Positions 1 to 9,086 of a stretch of 64,000 bases of DNA are shown piece by piece. Each line of letters starts with the position of its first letter. The first letter of the stretch is position 1. The position numbers and the translations under genes are program-made. The notes under the pieces are model-generated. The model saw only the letters and a list, made by a program, of their open reading frames with translations, was not told the origin of the DNA and made no database searches. This DNA is from JAHJQZ01 sp963675235. GTDB lineage: Bacteria; Pseudomonadota; Alphaproteobacteria; Rhizobiales; Devosiaceae. The stretch spans positions 186,001 through 250,000 of the forward strand of contig CAXXFU010000004.1 in assembly GCA_963675235.2 (NCBI GenBank), written 5' to 3'.

Positions 1-1
1 G

Positions 2-199
2 CTCGGTTTTACCAAGGAATCCTTCGAGGCTGCCTTGACGAATCAGGACCTGTTCGATGGTCTTGATAAACTGCGCACTCAGGCGCTGGACGAGTTCGAC
101 GTTACCGGAACGCCGACCTTTTTCATCAATGGCAAGAAGTTTGCAGGCGAACACAGCGTCAAACAGCTTTCAGCGGAGATCGATCCTCTCCTCGCCTGA
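2..199 (+). CDS. DsbA-family thiol:disulfide oxidoreductase, C-terminal end (partial)
   Basis: Only the last 65 codons are in the window; the start and any CXXC active site lie upstream. The visible part has the thioredoxin-fold motif GTPTFFINGKK, where the cis-proline loop (T-P-T-F) precedes a strand and the NG turn, followed by a short C-terminal helix. This is the normal end of DsbA/Com1-type periplasmic oxidoreductases that introduce disulfides into exported proteins. It ends 26 nt before smc on the same strand, an order also met in other Hyphomicrobiales. The family call rests on this motif only, so the exact subfamily is open. Confidence 0.75.
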   Translation, partial: LGFTKESFEAALTNQDLFDGLDKLRTQALDEFDVTGTPTFFINGKKFAGEHSVKQLSAEIDPLLA

Positions 200-225
200 C
201 CCGATAGCGTGGTGAGAGGCGCACA

Positions 226-3200
226 ATGAAATTTGCGCGCCTCAAGATCCACGGCTTCAAGAGCTTCTGCGACCAGACAGACATCGTGCTGGAACCGGGC
301 CTGACCGGCGTGGTCGGCCCGAACGGCTGCGGAAAGTCCAATCTGGTCGAGGCGTTGCGTTGGGTCATGGGCGAAAGCTCGTACAAGGCCATGCGCGCCT
401 CGGGCATGGACGACGTTATCTTTTCCGGCTCCGGCCAGCGTCCGGCGCGCAACAGCGCCGAGGTCTCGGTACATCTCGACAACGAGGACCGCACCGCCCC
501 GGCAGTGCTCAACAACGCCGACCTGCTTGAAGTCACCCGCCGTATCGAGCGCGAGGCCGGTTCGGTCTATCGCGTCAATGGACGCGAGGTCCGGGCCCGT
601 GACGTGCAACTTCTCTTCGCCGATTCCTCGACCGGCGCCCGCTCGCCGGCCATGGTGCACCAGGGGCGCGTCGGCGAGCTGATCGCCGCCAAGCCGGTGC
701 AGCGCCGGGCTCTGCTCGAGGAGGCCGCCGGCATTTCAGGCCTGTATTCGCGCCGGCACGAGGCCGAGCTCCGTCTCAAGGCGGCCGAGCAGAACCTCGA
801 ACGCGTCGACGACATCATCGGGCAGATCGAACAGCAGCTCGACACGCTCAAGCGCCAGGCCCGCCTCGCCATCCGCTATCGCGGACTGTCGGGCGAGATT
901 CGCAAGGCCGAGGCCACCCTGTTCCATTTGAGATGGGTCAGGGCGCGCATCGCCGAAAAGGAAACCGAGGCCAACCAGGGCCAGCAGGTCACCGTTCTCG
1001 CCGAAGCGGTCCATGCCTGAGCGCGTCAGCGCCAAGGCGCTCGAAACCGCCGCAGCCAAGCTGCAGCCGCTCAGGCAGGCCGAGGCCAGAGGCCGGCGCC
1101 ATCCTGCAGCGCTACACGATCCTTGCCGAGCAACTCGAGGACGAAATCCGTCGCAACCATGCGCGGCGTCACGAACTCGAGGTCCGCCAGACCCAGATCG
1201 CCGCTGACCGCGCCCCCGCCGAGATCGAGCTGGCCGAAGAGGCCGAAACCTCCCTCGCCACCGCCGCCGAGGAAATCGCTTCGCTCAACAGCGAGGCCGA
1301 GAGCGAGCGCGAGGATGCCGAAGCGGCCCGCGCCGAGGCCGAGGCTCTGGCCAAGTCGCTGGCCGAGGCAGAGACCGCCTCCCGCGGCGCTGCCGATCGC
1401 CTCGCCGAGATCAGGGCACGGCGTACAGCAACCGAACGCGCCGCCGCCGATGCCGAGGCCCGTGCCGGCCGCCTTGCCGAACAGCTCGCCGGCGTCGAGA
1501 CAGAACTTGCTGCCGTCGCGACCGCTCTTGCCGGGGATTCAACGCTTTCGGAAAAGCAGGCCGTTCTGGCAACGGCCCAGGAAAGCGCCGAAGCCGCCGA
1601 GGCAAAAACGCTCGCAGCAGAAACCGCCAGCGCCGATGCCATCGCCGCGCTCGATGCCGCCCGGCCGGCCCTGAGCGAATGCGAGACCGCGCTCGGACGG
1701 CTGGAGAGCGAGGCGCAGACGCTGACCCGTGTGCTCAATGTCGGTGACGGCAATCTGTGGCCGCCGATCGTTGATGCCCTCAAGGTCGCGCCGGGCTACG
1801 AAACCGCGCTCGGCGCCGCCCTCGGCGACGATCTTGATGCCTCTTCTGATTCCGGCGCGCCGCTGTTCTGGGACGAGCCGGGCGACGGCGCCGATGATGC
1901 CGCCCTGCCCTCGGACGCAAGACCGTTCACCGAGCTGGTCACCGGTCCGGCCCTGCTCAACCGCAGGCTAAAACAGATCGGGCTTGTCGATGCTGCCGAC
2001 GGACCGAGGCTCAAGCCTTTGCTCAAGGCCGGGCAGAGTCTTGTGTCCAAGGCCGGCGACCTGTGGCGCTGGGACGGGTTCACTGCCGCCGCCGATGCGC
2101 CGAGCGCCGCCGCACAGCGTCTGGCTCAGCGCAATCGGCTGCACGATCTCGATCAGGAAATCGCCGCCGCCAAGGCCGAGCGCGACAGGCTGCGCGGCGA
2201 ACTGGGTGCGCTGGCGCAAAGACGCGACGCCGCGCAGGCCGCCGAGCAGGCGGCGCGCAGCGACTGGCGCGCGGCCCAGCATGCCATCCAGTCGGCCCAG
2301 GCCGGCGTCGATGCGGCGCAAAAGGCGCTCGGCGACCTGACGCGGCGCCAGGGCGCATTGACCGAAACCGGAGAACGGCTTGGCGTCAATCTTGCCGAGG
2401 CGCGCGAAGAGGCCGAGACCGCCCGTGCCGCCCTGACCGATGCCAGCGCCGATGCCGAGGCCGCCGAGACACTGGCGGCGCACGAGGAAGAAACCCGCAA
2501 ACTGCGCGAAAAGGCCGAACAGGCCCGTCTCCGCCTCGGCAGTTTCGAAGGCGCTGCCCGGCTGCGTTCTGCACGTCTGAAACAGTTGACCGACGACAGC
2601 GCCGGCTGGACGCGACGACGTTCCAGTGCGCAATCGCAGGCCGAAACGTTGTCACGGCGCGCCGAGGAACTGGCCTCCGAACTCAAGGGACTTGAGGACG
2701 GTCCGGACGGATTCGACGAAAAGCGTCAGACTCTCACCGACCGCATCGAGGAAGCAACGGACCGCCACAAAAAGGCCGGCGACGTCCTTGCCAGTGCCGA
2801 GACCGAGTGGCGCGAAACCGACCGCGCGGCGCGCATCGCCCATGACGCCGTCGGCGCCGCCCGCGAAGAACTGGCTCGAATCGAGGAGCGCCTGAAGGGC
2901 CACAACGCCGCGCGCCAGCAGATCGAACAGCTGTGCGTCGAGACCCTCAACATCCCGGCCAGCAAGACCGCCGAGGCCGGCGGACTGAAACCGGAAGCGC
3001 CGCTGCCCCGGGAAGAGGATGTCGAGCGCCGGGTCGAGCGGCTGAAGCTGGAGCGCGAACGCCTGGGCGGGGTCAATCTCGGCGCCGAGCGCGAGGCCGA
3101 GGAAACCCGCGAGAAGCTCGAGACCCTTGTTGCCGACCGCGAAGACCTGGTCGCGGCCATCGCCAAGCTCCGTACCGGCATCTCCAGTCTCAATCGTGAG

Positions 3201-3689
3201 GGACGGGCCCGGCTGACCGAGGCGTTCGACGTGGTCAATGCCCACTTCAAGGACCTGTTCACCTCGCTGTTCGGCGGAGGCACCGCCGATCTCGCCTTCG
3301 TCGAGAGCGACGACCCGCTCGAAGCGGGTCTCGAGATCATTGCCAAGCCGCCGGGCAAGAAACCCCAGACCATGACGCTTCTGTCGGGTGGCGAGCAGGC
3401 GCTGACCGCGCTCAGCCTGATCTTTGCCGTGTTCCTGACCAACCCGGCGCCGATCTGCGTGCTCGACGAGGTCGATGCGCCGCTCGACGACGCAAATGTC
3501 GAGCGCTTCTGCGATCTTCTCGACGACATGCGCAAGCGCACCGAGACCCGCTTCATGGTCATCACCCACAACCCGATCACCATGAGCCGGGTTGATCGTC
3601 TCTACGGCGTGACCATGGCCGAGCGTGGTGTCTCCCAGGTGGTTTCGGTCGACCTGACAACGGCCAAGGCCGTCGTTGAAGCGGGCTGA
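226..3689 (+). pseudogene. smc: smc, chromosome segregation ATPase, two frameshifts as sequenced
   Basis: SMC is the long coiled-coil ATPase of the ScpAB condensin that organises and segregates the chromosome. The head starts MKFARLKIHGFKSF with Walker A GPNGCGKSN at residues 31-39. A hinge lies near 1730-2050. The C-terminal half of the ATPase has the signature LLSGGEQAL near 3380-3405 and Walker B CVLDEVDAPLDD near 3455-3490. Total span matches about 1154 residues, the normal family size. The reading frame breaks twice: the head frame stops at 1020, homologous coiled-coil sequence continues in a second frame (RVSAKALETAAAKLQPL, about 1022-1085), then moves to a third frame at about 1085-1093 (AGAILQRYTI) which runs to 3689. 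One extra base near 1090 (GCCAGAGGCC for GCCAGGGCC) explains the second break. Consensus error is more likely than inactivation. ATG 226 follows GTGAGAGG. Confidence 0.9.
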
Positions 3690-3883
3690 TCACGGCGCCG
3701 TTTTCCGCCAGCATCGCCAGCAGTTGCGATTCTGTTTTGCCCCGCGCATTGCATGCGCATGCCGTTCGAGGAATCCGCTCTGGACCCGATACGGGTCAGA
3801 ACGCCGCACCCCCCGAGGATCGACAGTCGTGGACAAACGAAAATTGCGTTTTATTTCAATGGGTTGAGACGACCTAACTTGGC

Positions 3884-3912
3884 TTGACAGGGTTTGGACC
3901 GATCACTATTGT
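3884..3912 (+). promoter_or_regulatory. sigma-70-type promoter of the atpI operon
   Basis: TTGACA (3884-3889), 17-bp spacer, TATTGT (3907-3912): a near-consensus housekeeping promoter 45 bp upstream of the atpI start. The rest of the 268-bp gap after smc shows no convincing gene. Confidence 0.7.
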
Positions 3913-3957
3913 TCGCGCGACTTTGAAGGGGGCATCCTTTTAAAGCACAGCGGCTGG

Positions 3958-4359
3958 GTGGCAGTGAGCGCAATGGCAAGAGCGCCTCAATCACAGGACC
4001 CGGAGCCGGAGCGGTCGGCAAGCGCTTCCACCAGTAGCCTGGCGGAGCGGATCAAGCAGGCCCAGAAAGGAAGCATCGCCGTCGAGGCGGCGCGCACCTT
4101 CCGGCAAAGGGAACTGACGGGTATGGGGCGGGCTTTCCGTTTCGCGTCCGAATTCGTCGCCGCGATCATTGCGGGCGGGTTGATCGGTTATGGGATCGAC
4201 TGGCTGGCAGGGACCTCTCCCTGGGCAATGATCGTTTTGCTGTTGCTGGGCTTTGCAGCGGGCGTGCTCAATGTTATGCGGGCTGCAGCGGAAATGAATT
4301 CCGATGTGGCCGATGCGGCCACCACCGGTTCCGTACCGGACGATGACGACGAAGATTGA
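3958..4359 (+). CDS. atpI: AtpI, F0 ATP synthase assembly/regulatory subunit I
   Basis: A 133-residue protein with an acidic/polar N-terminal half and two hydrophobic hairpin segments (about residues 64-84 and 90-110; GGLIGYGIDWLAG turn, then a leucine-rich helix). This is the AtpI/gene-1 topology, thought to help insert and assemble the c-ring and possibly carry Mg2+. It ends with an acidic tail (DDDDED). GTG 3958 is used here; GTG 3964 or ATG 3973 are possible. It is the first gene of the F0 operon, 21 nt before atpB. Confidence 0.88.
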   Translation: MAVSAMARAPQSQDPEPERSASASTSSLAERIKQAQKGSIAVEAARTFRQRELTGMGRAFRFASEFVAAIIAGGLIGYGIDWLAGTSPWAMIVLLLLGFAAGVLNVMRAAAEMNSDVADAATTGSVPDDDDED

Positions 4360-4380
4360 GCTTGAGCGAAAGGCTAGACT

Positions 4381-5157
4381 GTGGCGGGCACAGATCCCAT
4401 TCACCAGTTTAACATCATCAAATACTTCACCTTCGGCACCGTTGGTGGGGATGGCACGCCTGGTTCCGGCGTCGAATTGGCCTTCACCAATTCGGCCCTG
4501 TTCATGGCGCTGATCCTGGCGCTGGTCTCGGGATATCTCATCCTGTCGACTCAGGGGCGCGGTCTCGTGCCGGGGCGCCTGCAACTCGTATCGGAGATGT
4601 TCTACGAGTTCATAGCCAATACGGTACGAAGCTCGGCAGGCACCGAGGGGATGCGCTTCTTCCCCTTCGTATTCACGCTGTTCGCCTTCCTGCTGGTCGG
4701 CAACATGTTCGGCATCGTGCCCTATTTCTTCACGATCACCTCGCACGTGATCATCGCCGCCGCGCTGGCGCTTCTGGTGATGGCCATCGTCATCGTCTAT
4801 GGCTTCATGCGCAACGGCCTCGGCTTCTTCAAGCTGTTCGTGCCCTCGGGCATTCCGGCGCCGATCCTGGTGATCGTCGTGCCGATCGAAATCCTTTCCT
4901 TCATCTCGCGGCCGCTGAGCCTGTCGCTGCGACTGTTCGGCAACATGCTTGCCGGCCATATCGTGCTCAAGGTGTTCGCTGGTTTCGTGGTCATGCTGTC
5001 CGGGGCCGGATTCCTGGGCATCGTCGGCGCCATCCTGCCGCTCGGCATGACCATCGCCCTGACCGCGCTCGAGTTGCTGGTGGCGGCGCTGCAGGCGTTC
5101 GTTTTCACCATTCTGACCTGCGTCTATCTCAATGACGCAATCCACCCCGGACACTGA
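4381..5157 (+). CDS. atpB: ATP synthase F0 subunit a
   Basis: 258 residues, normal size, with six hydrophobic segments. The subunit forms the two proton half-channels against the c-ring in the inner membrane. Seen in the sequence: the conserved helix RPLSLSLRLFGNMLAGH with the essential stator arginine, and the last helix ending in FTILTCVYLNDAIH. The start is GTG 4381 (VAGTDPIHQFNI), the conserved start region of alphaproteobacterial subunit a. It lies between atpI and atpE; the F1 genes are not in this window, as is usual for Hyphomicrobiales where F0 and F1 are separate operons. Confidence 0.97.
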   Translation: MAGTDPIHQFNIIKYFTFGTVGGDGTPGSGVELAFTNSALFMALILALVSGYLILSTQGRGLVPGRLQLVSEMFYEFIANTVRSSAGTEGMRFFPFVFTLFAFLLVGNMFGIVPYFFTITSHVIIAAALALLVMAIVIVYGFMRNGLGFFKLFVPSGIPAPILVIVVPIEILSFISRPLSLSLRLFGNMLAGHIVLKVFAGFVVMLSGAGFLGIVGAILPLGMTIALTALELLVAALQAFVFTILTCVYLNDAIHPGH

Positions 5158-5222
5158 TCGAAACGATCGCGGTCCGCACCCCTTCAATCCTGACTGAGAG
5201 AAATCCCAAGGGAGACAACCAA

Positions 5223-5450
5223 ATGGATCCAATTGCAGCCAAGTTCATCGGTGCGGGCATTGCGTGCATCGGCATGGGCGGTGCCGGCGTCGGCGTCGGC
5301 ATCATCTTCGGCAACTACCTGTCGGGCGCCCTGCGCAACCCGGCGGCGGCGGCCGGCCAGTTCACCAACCTGATCTTCGGCTTCGCCATCACCGAAGCGC
5401 TCGGCATCTTCTCGCTGCTGATCGCCCTTCTGCTTCTCTTCGTCCTGTAA
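5223..5450 (+). CDS. atpE: ATP synthase F0 subunit c
   Basis: 75 residues forming the two-helix hairpin of the rotor ring. Helix 1 is glycine-rich (GAGIACIGMGGAGVGVG), the polar loop carries LRNPAAA, and helix 2 carries the proton-binding glutamate in FAITEALGIFSLL. A clear Shine-Dalgarno (AAGGGAG) lies before ATG 5223. Proton, not sodium, specificity is expected because the Na+-binding Q/E/S pattern is not evident. Confidence 0.97.
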   Translation: MDPIAAKFIGAGIACIGMGGAGVGVGIIFGNYLSGALRNPAAAAGQFTNLIFGFAITEALGIFSLLIALLLLFVL

Positions 5451-5526
5451 CCATCCGCAGGACCTGTTGCATCGCCGGCTTCGCCCGTTCGCGGGCGAGG
5501 TCATGATGAAGTGTTGAGGTGCCTTG

Positions 5527-6126
5527 ATGGCAGGCGAAACCACAGAACACGCTGACGCGGCCGGTACCGACGCTATGTCGGGCGCTGATGAGGCCGTTGT
5601 CCACACGACGACCGAAGCGCATGGCGGCGAGACTCATGGCGTCTTCCCACCGTTCGACCCGGCAACGTTCGGTTCCCAGCTGCTCTGGCTGGCGATCACC
5701 TTCGGTGCGCTCTACTTGCTGATGAGCAAAATCGCATTGCCGCGCATTGGCGACATCCTCGAGGTCCGGCGCGACCGGGTCGAGGGCGATCTCGCCGAGG
5801 CCGACAGGCTGCGCCAGAAGACCGATCAGGCCATTGCCGACTATGAAGCGGCGCTCGCAGACGCGCGCAGCAAGGCGCATGGCATCGCCGAGGAAACCCG
5901 GGGCGAGCTGAAACGCGAGACCGAAAAGTCCCGTGCCGAGACGGAGGCCGAACTCAGTGCCCGCATCGCGGCTGCCGAACAGTCGATCCAGGCAACCAAG
6001 GCCGAAGCTCTGACCAATGTTGACGAGATCGCGGCCCAGACCGCTGTGTCGGTCGTGACCGCGCTTGCCGGCAAGGTGTCGATCGCCGATGCGCGCAACG
6101 CGGTCAAGCAAGTGGTGAAAGGCTAG
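5527..6126 (+). CDS. atpF': ATP synthase F0 subunit b'
   Basis: One of two peripheral-stalk subunits. A 45-residue extended N-terminus precedes a single membrane helix (FGSQLLWLAITFGALYLLM), then a long charged Ala/Glu-rich helix for dimerisation with b. The extended N-terminus and about 199 residues are typical of the alphaproteobacterial b' (atpG/atpX) copy. ATG 5527 is preferred over the adjoining TTG 5524. It ends 3 nt before the next gene. Confidence 0.93.
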   Translation: MAGETTEHADAAGTDAMSGADEAVVHTTTEAHGGETHGVFPPFDPATFGSQLLWLAITFGALYLLMSKIALPRIGDILEVRRDRVEGDLAEADRLRQKTDQAIADYEAALADARSKAHGIAEETRGELKRETEKSRAETEAELSARIAAAEQSIQATKAEALTNVDEIAAQTAVSVVTALAGKVSIADARNAVKQVVKG

Positions 6127-6129
6127 GAC

Positions 6130-6612
6130 ATGGTATTGGACAATACATTCTGGGCCTTCATCTCGCTGCTGATCTTCATCGGTATCATCATCTACATGGG
6201 CGTGCCGAAGATGATTACCGGCATGCTCGACAACCGCATCAAGAAGATCGAGGAAGACCTCAACGAGGCCAAGCGTCTGCGTGAGGAAGCCCAGGCTCTG
6301 CTCGCCGAATACGGCCGCAAGCGCAAGGAAGCCGAATCCGAGGCCGAGGACATCGTCATCGCCGCCCAGGAAGAAGCGACCCGCATGCGCGAGGAAGCCG
6401 CTGAGCAGCTCAAGGACATGGTGGCCCGCCGGACCCATGCGGTCGAGCAGAAGATAGCTCACGCCGAAGCCCAGGCGCTGGCCGAAGTCCGGTCGCGCTC
6501 AGCCGATGTCGCCATCGAGGCGGCGCGGGTGATCCTGACCAAGCAGATGGAAACCGACGGCGATGCACTGATCGAGCAGTCGATCAAGGACGTTGGCAGC
6601 AAGCTGAACTGA
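6130..6612 (+). CDS. atpF: ATP synthase F0 subunit b
   Basis: 160 residues: an N-terminal membrane helix (FWAFISLLIFIGIIIYMGVP) followed by a long amphipathic helix (DNRIKKIEEDLNEAKRLREEA) that forms the right-handed stalk with b'. It is the last gene of the operon; a strong hairpin terminator follows within 30 bp. Confidence 0.95.
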   Translation: MVLDNTFWAFISLLIFIGIIIYMGVPKMITGMLDNRIKKIEEDLNEAKRLREEAQALLAEYGRKRKEAESEAEDIVIAAQEEATRMREEAAEQLKDMVARRTHAVEQKIAHAEAQALAEVRSRSADVAIEAARVILTKQMETDGDALIEQSIKDVGSKLN

Positions 6613-6638
6613 ATGCACTCGTCAGGCAATGATGTGTA

Positions 6639-6664
6639 AAGGGCGCCTGTGGGCGCCCTTTTCG
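6639..6664 (+). terminator. Rho-independent terminator of the F0 operon
   Basis: Perfect 9-bp stem AAGGGCGCC / GGCGCCCTT with TGTG loop (6639-6660), followed by TTTT. It sits between atpF and the GNAT gene, so the latter probably has its own promoter. Confidence 0.88.
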
Positions 6665-6689
6665 CATCCCAGGTACCACGGAGCCACAC

Positions 6690-7175
6690 ATGCCCTTTTC
6701 GATCATCGTCAGACCGGCCATTTCGGCGGATGCCGACATGATGAGCGCCGTGCTTGCCGAGATCATTGCCTTATGGAAGAGCGACCGACCGACCAGTCCC
6801 GATCACATTCGCGCCTTCTACATCGAGCACCCCGAGCGCATCGAATGCTCGGTTGCCGTCGACGAGGCTGAGACAATTGTCGGCTTTCAATCGCTGCGGC
6901 TGGCGACCCCGGGCAATTCCTATGAGGTCACCCCCGGCTGGGGCATCATCGGCACCTATGTGAAACTCGGAACGGCGCGCCGCGGCATAGGTTCGGCCCT
7001 GTTTGCCGCCTCGCACGCGGCAGCGCAAACAGCCGGGCTCCCGGCAATCGATGCCACGATCGGCGCCGACAACGAAAAGGCTCTGGCTTATTACGAGGCC
7101 ATGGGCTTCCGCACCTATCGCCAGATGCCGGGCGCCATCTCCAAGCGCTACGATTTCGTGCCCGATCCGCGCTGA
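6690..7175 (+). CDS. GNAT family N-acetyltransferase
   Basis: 161 residues with the acetyl-CoA binding motif A region GTYVKLGTARRGIGSALFAAS (pyrophosphate loop R-R-G-I-G-S, near residues 99-104) and motif B around NEKALAYYEAMGFRTY, the usual C-terminal signature of single-domain GNATs. The substrate cannot be told from sequence. It starts after the F0 terminator and is convergent with the RNase T2 gene. Function beyond acyl transfer is unassigned. Confidence 0.88.
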   Translation: MPFSIIVRPAISADADMMSAVLAEIIALWKSDRPTSPDHIRAFYIEHPERIECSVAVDEAETIVGFQSLRLATPGNSYEVTPGWGIIGTYVKLGTARRGIGSALFAASHAAAQTAGLPAIDATIGADNEKALAYYEAMGFRTYRQMPGAISKRYDFVPDPR

Positions 7176-7184
7176 CGCCACCGC

Positions 7185-7970
7185 CTATTGCAGCCCGACC
7201 GGATCGACGACACCGCCACGGCACCCTCCCGAACGCGGGCTGGCGGCGCGGGCCAGCGCACCGAGATCGGGAGTCGGCGTGATCGTTCCTTCAAGCGTGA
7301 TCCTGATGCCGGAAATCAACCTGCGGCTGCCATCGGAGACGCATTCGAGCGTCACCCGCTCGCCAGTCCCGGCGCCAAACGCCTCGTCGAAAGCATCGGC
7401 GATCCGGCTTGCGTTCAGCGACATGCCCAGACTGCCGGCGAACAGTTGCGGCAGGCCAGAGGCATTGACGGCATCCGTCAATGCCAGCGAGGCGGCGTAA
7501 TAGCCCATCTGATCGGTGCCGGAGCAGGTGCCGTGCTTGATCCATTCATGACGTTCGAGCCCGGACTGGGTGCCAGGCATGGCGGCATCGAGCCGTGCCT
7601 GCTGCGCGATCGGCAATTCGACCTCGGGCAGTTCGTCCCAGCGATGAGCCTCGTCATCCGCGCGGACGGCATCGTCGACGCCGCAATAGGCGCCCTCTGG
7701 CCAGAGCCCGTGCAACGAAAACTGCGCGGCATCGATCCGTTCAGCCGTCTGGGTCCGGCACTCAGGCACTTTCGGCCGGGTTTCGCAAAAGGCCGGTTCC
7801 CAGCTCAACGCCAGGACGAACGATCCCGACATACCGCCGGCTACAGGTTCGGGCGCATTGGTCCGGGCGCCATCCGAGCAGGCGGCCATCAGTGCCGACA
7901 GCCCCGCCACGACGAGGAGTTTCGAAATGGGCCTGGCCGGGAAAGAAAGATGCATGTCCTGTCGCGTCAT
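7185..7970 (-). CDS. Ribonuclease T2 family lipoprotein
   Basis: 261 residues. Both catalytic boxes of RNase T2 are present: CAS-1 FSLHGLWPEG and CAS-2 HEWIKHGTC, giving both active-site histidines and the acidic residue needed for cleavage through a 2',3'-cyclic phosphate. Paired cysteines fit an exported, disulfide-bonded enzyme. The N-terminus has a hydrophobic stretch ending in LSALMAAC, a probable lipobox, so the protein is likely lipid-anchored in the periplasm. The start may be MTRQ (7970) or MHLS (7955). It probably scavenges RNA for nucleotides or phosphate (inference). It is convergent with the GNAT gene. Confidence 0.9.
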   Translation of the reverse strand: MTRQDMHLSFPARPISKLLVVAGLSALMAACSDGARTNAPEPVAGGMSGSFVLALSWEPAFCETRPKVPECRTQTAERIDAAQFSLHGLWPEGAYCGVDDAVRADDEAHRWDELPEVELPIAQQARLDAAMPGTQSGLERHEWIKHGTCSGTDQMGYYAASLALTDAVNASGLPQLFAGSLGMSLNASRIADAFDEAFGAGTGERVTLECVSDGSRRLISGIRITLEGTITPTPDLGALARAASPRSGGCRGGVVDPVGLQ

Positions 7971-8042
7971 CGATTTGAGGAATTTCGCTCGAGCATAGAG
8001 GATTCGCTCCGTCCCGGCCCGCCGGATTCCACCCTGTCCCCG

Positions 8043-9086
8043 TCAGGCCCAGCGTACCCAGCGGCCGTGGAAATCGGCGCGGCCGAGAACGCGCGTCTCG
8101 CCACCGGGCCACACCGTCATTTCCATCAGGCCTCCATCGCCATTGGCGCCGGCATCGTTTTCGAAGCGGAACCAGGCCAGCGGTGTCGCTTTGCTCGCCT
8201 CCGCCCCGGCCTTTTCGAACGCCACCGAGATACGGGCCTTTGTCGCCTCTGGCAGGTATTGCCAGACAATGGTGTGATAGAGCATCCGCGCCACGCCCGG
8301 CTGTTGCGGCGCTGCGAGAACACGTTCCACCCATGCCGCGGCATCGTCCCTGTCGACTGACAGATCCTGGCGTGCGGCATGATCGAGCGCCTGGCGCATC
8401 CGCTCGAGGCGTTGCGGCTGATCGGGCCAGACATAGGACAACAGCCGCAAGCGGTCATTCGGATCATCAGGCTTCAATGGATTGCGGTCACACGCCGCGC
8501 GCGCCACCACCTGAAGCGGCGCCGTGAGGGGCGGAATGGCGCCGGACCACTCCGAACTGACGCTCAGAACCGCGTCCGGCGCGCCCCAGGTGCGGTCGTC
8601 GCCGAGCGCGAAGCGGTAGCGCTCGAAGAACAGGTTGAGCCCGGCACTCGCTCCAATCTCCATGACCGACAGCGGCAGGCCGGTCTGCTCGGCAAGGATC
8701 AGTGCCGCACCGAGAATGATGGCGGAACGCGCCACCTCGTTGGTCTGGGGCGGACTGTCGAGATAGGCCGTGAGAAACGCGTCATGCGCCTCGATCGCCT
8801 GGCCGACAGCGGCGGCAAGCGCAGCCTCGTTGAGCGCATTGGGCGGGTAGACCGCCGCAAGCTCGGGCGACGCACCGGTCAGGATCAGCGCGTGCAAGGC
8901 CCCACAGGCCCTCAACGCCAACGCATCCTGGCCGGCGCTTTCCGCCGACCAGGCGCTGAGGCGTTGGCCGAAGTCGCTTTCTCCGAGCACATCGGGAATG
9001 ACGCGACACAGTGCGCCGGTAAACGGTGAGCCCAGCCGCTCACAGGCTTTCGCCTGCAAGGGGAAACTATCGAGCGGCGAGCCCAC
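8043..9086 (-). CDS. DUF2332 family protein
   Basis: 347 residues matching the DUF2332 pattern: N-terminal helical part, a middle segment with VMEIGASAGLNLFFERY (the G-A-S-A-G-L-N-L motif typical of the family, resembling a methyltransferase motif I) and a C-terminal strand-rich part ending WFRFENDAG...TVWPGGETRVLGRADFHGRWVRW. No experimentally assigned function is known to me. It starts with GTG directly after the TAG of gcvPB (stop 9087, start 9086), so it is probably the translationally coupled last gene of the glycine cleavage operon. Confidence 0.88.
   Translation of the reverse strand: MGSPLDSFPLQAKACERLGSPFTGALCRVIPDVLGESDFGQRLSAWSAESAGQDALALRACGALHALILTGASPELAAVYPPNALNEAALAAAVGQAIEAHDAFLTAYLDSPPQTNEVARSAIILGAALILAEQTGLPLSVMEIGASAGLNLFFERYRFALGDDRTWGAPDAVLSVSSEWSGAIPPLTAPLQVVARAACDRNPLKPDDPNDRLRLLSYVWPDQPQRLERMRQALDHAARQDLSVDRDDAAAWVERVLAAPQQPGVARMLYHTIVWQYLPEATKARISVAFEKAGAEASKATPLAWFRFENDAGANGDGGLMEMTVWPGGETRVLGRADFHGRWVRWA

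Noticed and set aside
3690..3867. Small open frame after smc (from 3676)
   Set aside because: Overlaps the smc end, no domain, Arg/Cys-rich random composition; the region is better read as the atp promoter region.
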